Below are positions 28,633 through 36,083 of a DNA stretch of 50,181 nt, piece by piece. A program made the translations under genes and the position numbers. Positions within the stretch are counted from its first letter, which is position 1. Each line of letters starts with the position of its first letter. The stretch spans positions 1 through 50,181 of the forward strand of contig JAOUHF010000005.1 of the NCBI GenBank assembly GCA_029865325.1, written 5' to 3'. The stretch comes from Thermoleophilia bacterium. GTDB lineage: Bacteria; Actinomycetota; Thermoleophilia; Gaiellales; Gaiellaceae. The notes below the pieces were generated by a model. It was not told the DNA's origin, did not search any database, and saw only the letters and a list, made by a program, of their open reading frames with translations.

Positions 28633-31600
28633 ACCCTCTCGATCCGAGGATCATCGCCGGACGCGTCGACCGAGACGGCGAGTGTCTCGCGGGCAATCCA
28701 GTCCGCGTGCTCGAGGAGGTCTGTGTCGGCCTCGGAGAGCGTGAGCCGAATGCGATCGGTGAGCTCGAGTCCGGCCTCCTTCCGCATCGTGTTCACCGCG
28801 TGGATCAGGTCGTAGACCCTGCCGCGCAGCAGAAGGCCCTCGTCCAGATGGAGGTCGAGCGCCACGGTCACGCCGTCCGAGGCCGCGACCGCCCAGCCCT
28901 CCTTGCCGCGGCGCTCGACGAGCACCTCCTCGGACGAGAGCTCGTACCCTGCGGCGCGGAAGCCGCCCGCCGGAAGCTCCTCGAACTTACCGGCTTCGAG
29001 CGCGGCGCGTACCGCTCCGAGCTCTCTTCCGAGCTTCGGCCCGAGCACGGGAAGATTCGGCTTGACGCGGAGCTCGCTCGCATCGACCTGGCCGAAGGAC
29101 ACCTCTTCGACGCGCAGCTCCTCGGCGATCTCGTCCACGTGCGAGGAGGCCAATGGGGCTCCGTCGACGACAAGCGCGCGGAGCGGCTGGCGCAGCTTGA
29201 TGCCCGCCGTTGCGCGCGCCTGCCGACCGAGCTCGACGACTCGGCGGAGCTCGTCGATCTCGGCGAGGAGCGCCGAGTCAGGCTCTCTCACTTCGGGCCA
29301 GCCCGCGAGATGAATCGACTCGGGCGCACCGACACACGGTGCGGTCAGCCCCCGCCAAAGGTGATCCGTAAAGAAGGGCATCAGAGGCGCGACGACGCGC
29401 AGGCCCTGCACGAGCGAATACCAGAGGGTTCGCAAGGCAGTCTCGTCGCCGTCCCAGAACCGCCGCCGCGAGCGCCGGATGTACCAGTTGGAGACATCGT
29501 CGACGAAAGCCTCGTAAGCCTTGACGACATCCACCGTGAGCCAACTCTCGTACGCCGTCGCTGCTTCGGCGACCAGCGCATTCGTGCGTGAGATCAGCCA
29601 GTGGTCAAGAGGATCGAGCTCACCACTCGGCCCACCGGCAAGGTCCTCCCACGCAGGCTCCCAGCCCTCGATGTTCGCGTAGTCGACGAGAAACTTGCAC
29701 GAGTTCCAGAGCGTGAGCAGCTTGCGCTTGATCTCGTGCGCCGGCCCGAAGCCGAAGAGCAGGTTCTGGTTGGGCGGCTGGGCGCAGTACTGCCAGCGCA
29801 TCACGTCGGCGCCCATGCGCGTAAACGCGTCCTCGGCGTCGATCATGTTTCCCCAGGAGCCGTGCATCTCGCGCCCTGACTCGTCGAGCATCTTCTCGTA
29901 GCCGAGGACGCGCCGGAACGGCGCTCTGCCCGTCAGCGCGACCGACATGAAGAGCTGCGAGTAGAACCAGAGCCGGATCTGCTCGCGCATCTCGGAGACC
30001 CAGTCGGCGGGGAACCAGCGCTCCCAGTACGCGTGATCTGGGAGGTCGGCAGTCGAGACGCCCCTGGAGGCTCCGGTCGCATACCCCCCTTTGATCCAGG
30101 CCGGGCTCTCCCAGCCGAGCGTCGCGAACGGGACGATCCCGGCGTCGAGCCAGACATCGCCGACCTCAGGGATTCGAGACACCATCTCGGAACATGTCTC
30201 GCAGCGGATCGGAACCGCGTCGATCCACGGCCGTCGAAGCTCCTCGAGTTGCTCGAGGCCTGAGACGGCCCGCTCGGAGAGCTCGAGCTTCGAGCCGACC
30301 ACTGTGACATGACCGCACGAGCACTCGTAGATCGGAAGCGGGAGTCCGTAGTAGCGCCTGCGCGAGATGTTCCAGTCGCCCATGTTTCGCAGCCAGTCGT
30401 CCATGCGCTTGCCCATGTACGCGGGCGTCCACTCGACCGTCGCGTTCGCGTCGAGAAGCGGCTGGCGAAGCTTTTCGACGGAGAGGAACCAGTCGTCGGT
30501 AATGCGGAAGATCAACGGTGTGTCGCAGCGCCAGCAGTGGGGGTAGCGGTGCACGATCTGCTCGGCGGAGACGAGCCGGCCGCGCTCGCCGAGGTCGGCG
30601 GTGATCTGGTCGGCCGCCTCGACCGTCGTGAGCCCGTGCAGCCAGCCGTAGTCGTCGTAGAAGCGGCCGGAGTCGTCGACGGGCTGGAGGATTCGGAGGT
30701 TGTTTACCTTCGAGAGCTCGAAGTCCTCGCCGCCGCAGCCCGGCGCGATATGGACGATGCCGGTCCCCTCGTCGAGTGTCACGTCGTCCCAAGGGATGAC
30801 CCGGTGCTCCGTCCCCTCGACCGCCGAGAGATGGTCGAACGGTCCGTCGTACTCGAGACCGACGAGCTCCTCTCCGCGGGCGGTCTTCACCGCGGTCGCC
30901 TCGAGAGCGCGAGCGCGCGCAACCCATTCGCCGTTCTCCTGGAGGATGTACTCGGCATCCGGCTTGACGGCGGCCGCGACGTTCGCCGGGAGGGTCCAGG
31001 GAGTCGTCGTCCAGACGACAAGAGCTTCCCCGGGACGATCACGCAGCGGAAGGCGGACGAAGAGCGAGGGGTCGGTCTTGTCCTGGTAGACGCCGCTCTG
31101 TGACAGCTCGTGCTGTGAGATCGACGTGCCGCAGCGCGGACACCACTCGGTGGAGCGGTGCCCCTTGTAGAGCTGGCCACGCTCGAACATGAGCTTCAGG
31201 AACCGCCAGATGTACTCGATGTTCGTGTCGGAGAACGTGAAGTAGTCGTTCCCCCAGTCCATCCACTGACCGAGGCGCTTCGAGCCGCGGGTGAGCTCGG
31301 TCGCCGACCAAATCACCTTCTCGCGACATTTCCGCGCGAACTCCGCAAGGCCGTACTCCTCGATCTCGCGCTTCGAGTTCAGCCCGAGCTCGCGTTCGAC
31401 GCCGACCTCGATCCAGAGGCCCTGGCAGTCGAACCCGTTCTGGTAGCGCTGAGCGAAGCCCTGCAGCGCCTTGTAGCGCTGGAAGACGTCCTTTAGGGTG
31501 CGCCCCCACGCCGTGTGCACGGCGAGTCCCTTGTTGGCCGTGACCGGACCGTCGACGAAGCTGAACGTCGGCCCGCTGCGATTCAGGTCGCGCAGCTTCT

Positions 31601-31694
31601 CGAACGTTCCCTCGCGCTCCCAGATCGCGAGGATCTCGAGCTCGAGCGAGTCATGGTCAGGCTTGTCCGGAAGCGGTGTGAAGATCTGCGCCAC
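28629..31694 (-). CDS. ileS: Isoleucyl-tRNA synthetase with variant signature motifs
   Basis: A 1021-residue class I synthetase that charges tRNA-Ile. It has the Rossmann domain, the CP1 editing domain (about 190-390, including TTTPWTLPANVA and DEGTGIVHIAPGCG), the WCPRCGTS zinc-like cysteines near residue 185, the anticodon-binding domain and a C-terminal extension. The HIGH motif is replaced by HTAW (GLAVHTAWGRTLKD, about residue 54). The KMSKS region reads GREMHGSWGNMID (about residue 605), with Met-His-Gly-Ser in place of Met-Ser-Lys-Ser. Related bacterial IleRS lineages are known with H-H-x-x and M-H-K-S forms; the missing lysine stands out. GTG 31694 follows TAGACT by eight bases. Confidence 0.93.
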   Translation of the reverse strand: MAQIFTPLPDKPDHDSLELEILAIWEREGTFEKLRDLNRSGPTFSFVDGPVTANKGLAVHTAWGRTLKDVFQRYKALQGFAQRYQNGFDCQGLWIEVGVERELGLNSKREIEEYGLAEFARKCREKVIWSATELTRGSKRLGQWMDWGNDYFTFSDTNIEYIWRFLKLMFERGQLYKGHRSTEWCPRCGTSISQHELSQSGVYQDKTDPSLFVRLPLRDRPGEALVVWTTTPWTLPANVAAAVKPDAEYILQENGEWVARARALEATAVKTARGEELVGLEYDGPFDHLSAVEGTEHRVIPWDDVTLDEGTGIVHIAPGCGGEDFELSKVNNLRILQPVDDSGRFYDDYGWLHGLTTVEAADQITADLGERGRLVSAEQIVHRYPHCWRCDTPLIFRITDDWFLSVEKLRQPLLDANATVEWTPAYMGKRMDDWLRNMGDWNISRRRYYGLPLPIYECSCGHVTVVGSKLELSERAVSGLEQLEELRRPWIDAVPIRCETCSEMVSRIPEVGDVWLDAGIVPFATLGWESPAWIKGGYATGASRGVSTADLPDHAYWERWFPADWVSEMREQIRLWFYSQLFMSVALTGRAPFRRVLGYEKMLDESGREMHGSWGNMIDAEDAFTRMGADVMRWQYCAQPPNQNLLFGFGPAHEIKRKLLTLWNSCKFLVDYANIEGWEPAWEDLAGGPSGELDPLDHWLISRTNALVAEAATAYESWLTVDVVKAYEAFVDDVSNWYIRRSRRRFWDGDETALRTLWYSLVQGLRVVAPLMPFFTDHLWRGLTAPCVGAPESIHLAGWPEVREPDSALLAEIDELRRVVELGRQARATAGIKLRQPLRALVVDGAPLASSHVDEIAEELRVEEVSFGQVDASELRVKPNLPVLGPKLGRELGAVRAALEAGKFEELPAGGFRAAGYELSSEEVLVERRGKEGWAVAASDGVTVALDLHLDEGLLLRGRVYDLIHAVNTMRKEAGLELTDRIRLTLSEADTDLLEHADWIARETLAVSVDASGDDPRIERV

Positions 31695-31702
31695 GATCGG
31701 TC

Positions 31703-31708
31703 AGTCTA
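31703..31708 (-). promoter_or_regulatory. TANNNT -10 box (TAGACT) for ileS
   Basis: TAGACT on the minus strand lies eight bases before the GTG start of ileS. No T-box leader is present, since there is no room for one between box and start. Confidence 0.45.
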
Positions 31709-31783
31709 GGGAAGGGTTTCGGCGATCCCGGCGTTCACCTCTAAGCATTCCTATTACCAGGCAGAAAGGATCGAAACAGCCAC

Positions 31784-32101
31784 ATGGCAATCAACGTGAC
31801 AGAGGCGACATTCGAGCAGGAAGTGCTGAACAGCGAGACACCGGTGATCGTGGACTTCTGGGCCGAGTGGTGTGGCCCGTGCCATGCGGTCGCGCCCGTG
31901 CTCGAGAAGATCGCCGAGGAACGAGGAGACGGGATCAAGCTCGTCAAGGTCAACATCGACGAAGAGCAGGCCCTCTCGATCAAGTACGGAGTCATGTCGA
32001 TTCCGACGATGATCCTCTTCAAAGAAGGCGAGCCGGCCGCAGCAGCGGTAGGTGCGCAGCCGAAGTCTGCTCTCGAGCGCTCGCTGGGTCTCGCCGCCTA
32101 A
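31784..32101 (+). CDS. trxA: Thioredoxin
   Basis: A 105-residue thioredoxin. The redox site is FWAEWCGPCHAVAPVLEKI (Cys31 and Cys34), with the buried aspartate in VIVDFWAEW and the cis-proline in MSIPTMILFKEG. It reduces disulfides of cytoplasmic partners; ArsC in this window is one expected client, and peroxiredoxins are others. GAAAGGA about 14 bases upstream is the ribosome binding site, so this gene has a normal leader. Short inverted repeats and a 12-base-pair hairpin follow. Confidence 0.95.
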   Translation: MAINVTEATFEQEVLNSETPVIVDFWAEWCGPCHAVAPVLEKIAEERGDGIKLVKVNIDEEQALSIKYGVMSIPTMILFKEGEPAAAAVGAQPKSALERSLGLAA

Positions 32102-32192
32102 TTACGCCGAAGCCCTTCCGTCGAGCGACGGAACCTGATAGGAAGCTCCTTCCAGGAAGTTTTGTTCGAGGCTTCCCCCTCCCCCTCCCCTG

Positions 32193-32220
32193 CCGAAGGG
32201 CCAGCTCGCTGGCCCTTCGG
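32193..32220. terminator. Bidirectional terminator hairpin between trxA and NUDIX gene
   Basis: CCGAAGGGCCAG and CTGGCCCTTCGG form a perfect 12-base-pair stem with a CTCG loop between convergent genes. It lacks a T-run on either side. A smaller stem (TTCCGTC/GACGGAA, 32116-32133) lies closer to trxA. Confidence 0.6.
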
Positions 32221-32231
32221 TGCGTCCGGGG

Positions 32232-32744
32232 CTAAGCAGACGCTGCCCAGGACCGCAGGGCGGGACCGAGCCAGCGGAACGCAAGCTCGCCCTCGCTTGG
32301 CAACGCATCGAACGCGAACCAGCGAAGCTCGGCGACATCGTCGGCGGCGTTGGGCACTCCGCTGGCGATCCTCACCTCCCAGACGAGGTTGAGAACCTCG
32401 GCGGCGCTCGGCCCGTCGCCGTAGCGATCGCCGAACATCCCCACGAAGTGGCCGATCTCGATCATGAGGCCCGTCTCCTCGAGCAGTTCGCGCCTGAGAG
32501 CGGCGATCGGTTCCTCGCCCGCCTCGAGAAATCCGCCAGGTGTGTCCCACAAGCCGGCGTCGGGCTCGTGGGCGCGGCGCGCAAGCAGAATGCGCCGCTC
32601 ATCGTCGACCACGAGCGCTGAGACAGCCGGAACCGCGTTGGCGTAGTGGACGAAGCCGCACGACTCGCATGCGATGCTGCGCTCCTCGTGGGTGATGGTC
32701 GACGCGCAACGCGGGCAGAAGCGCCATTCGCCCAGAACGCCCAC
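32232..32744 (-). CDS. NUDIX hydrolase with N-terminal zinc ribbon (NudC/ADP-ribose type)
   Basis: A 170-residue NUDIX pyrophosphohydrolase. The N-terminal ribbon FCPRCAST...IACESCGFVHY supplies four cysteines for zinc, and the Nudix box GGFLEAGEEPIAALRREL followed by LEETGL is complete. NADH-type NUDIX proteins share this ribbon layout, but the small size points to a nucleoside-diphosphate-derivative or NUDT-like hydrolase of unknown substrate. GTG 32744 is preferred over the longer GTG 32771 because TACGCT lies six bases before it and the longer form would overlap the divergent gene. Confidence 0.85.
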   Translation of the reverse strand: MGVLGEWRFCPRCASTITHEERSIACESCGFVHYANAVPAVSALVVDDERRILLARRAHEPDAGLWDTPGGFLEAGEEPIAALRRELLEETGLMIEIGHFVGMFGDRYGDGPSAAEVLNLVWEVRIASGVPNAADDVAELRWFAFDALPSEGELAFRWLGPALRSWAASA

Positions 32745-32749
32745 ACCGG

Positions 32750-32756
32750 TAGCGTA
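32750..32756. promoter_or_regulatory. Overlapping divergent -10 boxes
   Basis: The heptamer TAGCGTA gives TAGCGT on the plus strand (32750-32755), six bases before GTG 32762, and TACGCT on the minus strand (32751-32756), six bases before GTG 32744. Both genes appear leaderless and share one bidirectional -10 region. Confidence 0.5.
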
Positions 32757-32761
32757 CGCGC

Positions 32762-33154
32762 GTGTCCCCACGGCACGTACCTGCGTCCGTGACCGAGCTC
32801 GCGCGGGTCGGGCTCTTCGCCGAGCTACCCGGGGAGACGCTGACGAAGCTCGCGGATCGGATGAAGCGCGAGGAGGTGGCCGCGGGCACGGTGGTCATCC
32901 GTGAGGGAGAGCCGGGCGATCGGTTCTACGTGCTGTTGTCGGGAGTCGCCGGCGTGTCGCAGACGTCGATAGGCGACAGACGTGTCCTGCGCGCCGGCGA
33001 GTTCTTCGGCGAGGTCGCGGTGGCGATGCACATCTCGCGCACGGCGACGGTTACGGCGATGACACCCTGCCTGATCGCGAGTTGCGACACCGCGACCTTC
33101 GACGAGCTCGTGCGGCCGCTCTTCGCCGACGACGGTGAGCCCGGGTCTGGCTGA
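32762..33154 (+). CDS. Cyclic nucleotide-binding domain protein
   Basis: A 130-residue single cNMP-binding domain. It opens with RVGLFAELPGETLTKLADR, has the beta-roll GEPGDRFYVLLSGVAGV, and a phosphate-binding cassette FFGEVAVAMHISRTATVTA with conserved Gly, Glu and Arg. No output domain is present. It is divergently transcribed from the NUDIX gene, a possible link to nucleotide metabolism that is only inference. Three AGCCGG copies and a terminator follow the stop. Confidence 0.8.
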   Translation: MSPRHVPASVTELARVGLFAELPGETLTKLADRMKREEVAAGTVVIREGEPGDRFYVLLSGVAGVSQTSIGDRRVLRAGEFFGEVAVAMHISRTATVTAMTPCLIASCDTATFDELVRPLFADDGEPGSG

Positions 33155-33172
33155 AGCCGGAGCCGGAGCCGG
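33155..33172. repeat. AGCCGG hexamer, three tandem copies
   Basis: Three perfect tandem AGCCGG copies directly follow the stop codon of the cNMP-binding protein gene. They are a likely slippage tract; changes in number would not affect coding. Confidence 0.8.
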
Positions 33173-33177
33173 AGGCT

Positions 33178-33200
33178 GGGGTCTGGCTTAACCAGACCCC
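33178..33200. terminator. Terminator hairpin between convergent genes
   Basis: GGGGTCTGG and CCAGACCCC form a perfect nine-base-pair stem around CTTAA. The loop contains the TAA stop of the minus-strand serine hydrolase, and the site lies just after the plus-strand cNMP-binding gene. Confidence 0.55.
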
Positions 33201-34000
33201 ACGAGCTCTTCGAGCACATCGTCGGAGAGACGAGGCCAGGCGTCCTTGGCCCACTCGCCAAACTCGCGCGTCGTCAGCACCGCACAGACGACGCCGGCGT
33301 CGGGATCGACCCAGAGGAACGTCCCCGAGCCCCCGAAATGACCGAAGGCTCGAGGTGACGCGCGCGCGCCCATCCACGTCGGCGTCGCGGTGTTGAGCTG
33401 CACGCCGAGGCCCCAGTCCAGAGGATCGAAGCGGCCGTGATCCGGGAGGACGCCGGTGAGCCCTGAGAACTGAACGCCCGTCATCTCGTCCAGCGTCTCG
33501 GGAGCGAGGAGCGTCGGCCGCAGGAGCTCGCGCCCGATCGCGAGCACGTCGTCGAGAGATGCGTGCATGCCCGATCCGGGATCGCCGCGAGGGTCGATTT
33601 CGACGCCGAGGGGCGCGGAGACGGCGGCGGTGACGTAGTCGACGAACGGCATCTCGGCGCGAGCCGAGAGATGGTCGCCGAGGACCCGGAACGCCTCGTT
33701 CGAGTAGATACGGCGACGGCCCGGCTGCCCAATCGGCGTCGTCCCCTCGAACGGAAGTCCAGACGCGTGCGCGAGAAGATGCCGAACTGTCGAACCCGGG
33801 GGGCCGGCCGGCTCGTCAAGGTCGATGACGCCCTCTTCGGCGGCCACGAGCACCGCGAGTGCGACGACAGGTTTCGAGACAGAGGCCATGCGCACGGCGC
33901 GAGCGCGGTCGCCGCGCGTTGTCACGTTGCCACCCGAATCGACGAACCCCGCGGCGGCGAACGCAACCGGCCACTCGTCGATCTGGTCAAGTACTTGCAC
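33188..34000 (-). CDS. Serine hydrolase of the class C beta-lactamase / DD-peptidase family
   Basis: A 270-residue member of the beta-lactamase superfamily (AmpC/EstB/PBP4* clan). Catalytic motifs are complete: SVSK (nucleophile serine and lysine, about residue 42), YSNEAF (tyrosine motif) and HFGGSG in the K-T-G position. HLLAHASGLPFEG is the usual family segment. There is no signal peptide, so it is probably cytoplasmic and may be an esterase rather than an antibiotic-hydrolysing enzyme. GTG 34000 is preferred over ATG 34039 because TAGTAT lies eight bases upstream and the longer form would overlap the divergent RidA gene. Confidence 0.85.
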   Translation of the reverse strand: MQVLDQIDEWPVAFAAAGFVDSGGNVTTRGDRARAVRMASVSKPVVALAVLVAAEEGVIDLDEPAGPPGSTVRHLLAHASGLPFEGTTPIGQPGRRRIYSNEAFRVLGDHLSARAEMPFVDYVTAAVSAPLGVEIDPRGDPGSGMHASLDDVLAIGRELLRPTLLAPETLDEMTGVQFSGLTGVLPDHGRFDPLDWGLGVQLNTATPTWMGARASPRAFGHFGGSGTFLWVDPDAGVVCAVLTTREFGEWAKDAWPRLSDDVLEELVGSG

Positions 34001-34008
34001 GTCGCGCG

Positions 34009-34014
34009 ATACTA
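34009..34014 (-). promoter_or_regulatory. TANNNT -10 box (TAGTAT) between divergent genes
   Basis: TAGTAT on the minus strand lies eight bases before GTG 34000 of the serine hydrolase. The same 22-base gap must also hold the promoter for the RidA operon; TACTAG (34010-34015), seven bases before ATG 34023, is an imperfect candidate. Confidence 0.4.
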
Positions 34015-34022
34015 GTGGGGCG

Positions 34023-34403
34023 ATGGAGCGACGCCTCATCCCGGGGACAGGCGCGTACGAACCGATAGTCGGCTACTCGCGCGCGGTCGTCGCCGGCGAC
34101 AGAGTGCATGTCTCAGGAACAGCGGCGAACCCGCCGGACGGCTCGCCTCCGCCCGCAGACATCTACGATCAGACTCTCCTCTGCCTCGAGCTCATCGGCA
34201 CCGCGCTCGAGAAGGCGGGATCGAGCCTGGAGCACGTGGTGCGCACGCGGGTGTACCTCACGGATCCCGCCGACTTCGACGGCTTCGCGCGCGCTCACGC
34301 GAAGGTCTTCCGCGAGGTGAGGCCCGCCAATACGACCGTTCTCGCTGGTCTCTTCGATCCAGCATGGAAGGTGGAGATCGAAGTCGAGGCGATGATCTCT
34401 TGA
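34023..34403 (+). CDS. RidA-family (YjgF/YER057c/UK114) protein
   Basis: A 126-residue trimeric-type RidA protein. Members hydrolyse reactive enamine/imine intermediates such as 2-aminoacrylate released by PLP enzymes. Visible are the VHVSGTAANPPDG loop, the segment AGSSLEHVVRTRVYLTDPADFDGFARAHAKVF, the arginine in VVRTRVYL that binds the carboxylate in active RidAs, and the C-terminal KVEIEVEAMIS with the usual E-x-E-x-x-A. It overlaps the GCS2 ligase by four bases through a TTGA junction and is the first gene of a three-gene operon ending in the selenoperoxiredoxin. Confidence 0.88.
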   Translation: MERRLIPGTGAYEPIVGYSRAVVAGDRVHVSGTAANPPDGSPPPADIYDQTLLCLELIGTALEKAGSSLEHVVRTRVYLTDPADFDGFARAHAKVFREVRPANTTVLAGLFDPAWKVEIEVEAMIS

Positions 34404-35620
34404 GCACCGAAAACGGCGACAAGCAGGCGATTCCAGCCTCGATTACCGGAGACGTCAACGAGCCGCGGGCGAGCGTGCTCGAACACCAGTTCGGCGACGG
34501 CGATCCGTACACGCTCGGCGTCGAGGAGGAGTACCAGCTCCTCGACGGGGCGACGTTCGACCTCGTCCAGCACATCGAGACGATTCTGGCGGCGGTGAGC
34601 GGGCACGAGCTCGAGACGCAAATCAACGCCGAGCTCATGCAGTCGGTGATCGAGATCGCGACCCCCGTGTGCCGGAGTGCCGATGACGTTCTGCGCGAGC
34701 TGGTGAAGCTGCGGAGATACGTCATTGACGTCGCGCGGGAGAGGATCATGCGCGTGGGGTCGGCCGGGACGCATCCGTTCAGCCTCTTCGAGGCCCAGCG
34801 CATCACGGCCAAGGACCGCTACCGAGCCCTCATCGACCAGCTCCAGTACGTCGCGCGGCGCGAGCTCATCTTCGGGATGCACGTGCACGTCGCAGTTGAC
34901 GATCCCGAGAAGGCAGTCAAAGTCGTCAACGGCCTTCTCCCCCACCTGGCATCGCTGCTTGCCCTGTCGGCGAGCTCGCCGTTCTGGAGAGGGGAGCCGA
35001 CAGGCCTGGCGTCCAGCCGGCAAATGGTCTTTTCGGCGTTCCCGCGTTCGGGACCGCCGCCGCGATTCCGCGACTACGCCGACTACGCCGAGGTCGTGGG
35101 GCAGCTCGAGCGCTCCGGTTGCATCGCGGACTACACGCACATCTGGTGGGACATCCGCCTGCACCCGCGCCTCGGCACGATCGAGCTCCGGATCTGCGAT
35201 GCGGTCACGCGCGTCGAAGATGCCGTCGCGATCGCCGCGTACTGCCAGGCGCTCGTCAAGCAACTGTGCGAGCAGTACGAGGCGGGCGAGGAGATCCCCT
35301 CTTACCACCGGATCCTGACAAGCGAGAACAAGTGGCTCGCGGCCCGCTACGGCCTCGAGGCGCCCGTCATGGATCTCTCGACCGGAAGCCGAAACCGTGT
35401 ACCCGTCTCGCGCCTGATCCGGCGGGAGCTCGGCGAGCTCAGGCCACACGCGCAAGAGCTCGGCTCCGAACGCGAGCTCGAAGGAGTTCTCGAGATTCTC
35501 GCTCGTGGGAATAGCGCAGAACGCCAGCTCCGGATCTTCTCCAGGAACCGAGACGTCGTCGAAGTTGCCCGTGAGGTCGCGGACGCGACCGAGCGGCTGC
35601 CCGTTCTAGCCCAGGCATAG
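34400..35620 (+). CDS. Glutamate-cysteine ligase family 2 (carboxylate-amine ligase, YbdK-like)
   Basis: A 406-residue enzyme of the GCS2 family, which forms gamma-glutamyl amide bonds, in several members gamma-glutamylcysteine. Core motifs visible are YTLGVEEEYQLLD (about residue 36), SAGTHPFSLFEAQRIT, the FGMHVHVAVDDPEKAV segment with substrate His, SSPFWRGEPTGLASSR, and the WDIRLHPRLGTIELRICDA motif. The start is uncertain: TTG 34400 overlaps the RidA stop (TTGA), while ATG 34364 lies inside ridA. The sequence before residue 30 is poorly conserved. The stop abuts the peroxiredoxin ATG directly. A low-molecular-weight thiol role is inferred from family and operon. Confidence 0.88.
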   Translation: MSTENGDKQAIPASITGDVNEPRASVLEHQFGDGDPYTLGVEEEYQLLDGATFDLVQHIETILAAVSGHELETQINAELMQSVIEIATPVCRSADDVLRELVKLRRYVIDVARERIMRVGSAGTHPFSLFEAQRITAKDRYRALIDQLQYVARRELIFGMHVHVAVDDPEKAVKVVNGLLPHLASLLALSASSPFWRGEPTGLASSRQMVFSAFPRSGPPPRFRDYADYAEVVGQLERSGCIADYTHIWWDIRLHPRLGTIELRICDAVTRVEDAVAIAAYCQALVKQLCEQYEAGEEIPSYHRILTSENKWLAARYGLEAPVMDLSTGSRNRVPVSRLIRRELGELRPHAQELGSERELEGVLEILARGNSAERQLRIFSRNRDVVEVAREVADATERLPVLAQA

Positions 35621-36082
35621 ATGCTCCAAGCCGGCGATCGGGTTCCGGAGGTCGAGGTCTGGGCGGCGCCGCGCGAGGAACCGCAGCCGCTGAACGAGAT
35701 CCTTGGCCCCGGACTGGCGCTTCTCTGCTTCTACCTCTGGGATTGGTCGCCGACCTGAACGGACGAGCTCGTGCTCCTGCGGGACAGGAGCCAGGATCTC
35801 GCCGAGGCCGGCGTTCGACCGCTCGCTGTCTCTCGCGACTCCCCCTGGTCGCACCGGGCCTGGGCAGAGGTGCTCGGGGTCGATGTGCCGCTTCTATCAG
35901 ATTGGAACGCCGACGCGACTCGCGCTTTCGGTGTCGCTTTCGAGCCGCTCGGGATGGCGGATGTCCCCATCCGGTCGATGTTTCTCATACGGGACGGTCG
36001 GGCGATCGTCGCGGCCTGGATGCTCGGCCGTGAGCTACCGGACATCGACGCGGTGATCGAAGCGGCTCGCGCCGCGTCGTGA
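35621..36082 (+). CDS. Selenocysteine-containing peroxiredoxin (TGA at codon 46)
   Basis: A 153-residue AhpC/TSA-type peroxiredoxin-like selenoprotein. Reading TGA 35756-35758 as selenocysteine gives LCFYLWDWSPT-U-TDELVLLRD, where U replaces the peroxidatic Cys in the family's F-Y-P-x-D-W-S-P-x-C-T-x-E-L motif. The frame then continues normally through VRPLAVSRDSPWSHRAWA, VDVPLLSDWNADATRAFGV and MFLIRDGRAIVA, all typical of peroxiredoxins, to a TGA stop. One cysteine remains (Cys36) and none follows U, so it is a 1-Cys type and needs an external reductant. ATG 35621 abuts the GCS2 stop. A hairpin 21 bases after TGA is the likely SECIS. Without Sec insertion only a 45-residue stub would be made. 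Confidence 0.88.
35773..35791 (+). promoter_or_regulatory. Candidate bacterial SECIS hairpin in the peroxiredoxin gene
   Basis: GCTCCTG and CAGGAGC form a perfect seven-base-pair stem with loop CGGGA. The loop begins 22 bases after the TGA and has G at its second position, matching the spacing and loop-G rule for bacterial SECIS elements recognised by SelB. It is embedded in coding sequence. Confidence 0.65.
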
Positions 36083-36083
36083 G

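Noticed and set aside
28287-29591. Long plus-strand frame opposite ileS
   Set aside because: It is an antisense shadow of a well-supported synthetase and starts inside ispH; no protein family features.
35756-35758. TGA in the peroxiredoxin as a plain nonsense mutation (pseudogene)
   Set aside because: It replaces exactly the catalytic cysteine codon, the rest of the frame is intact, a hairpin follows at SECIS distance, and a second Sec gene occurs in the window.
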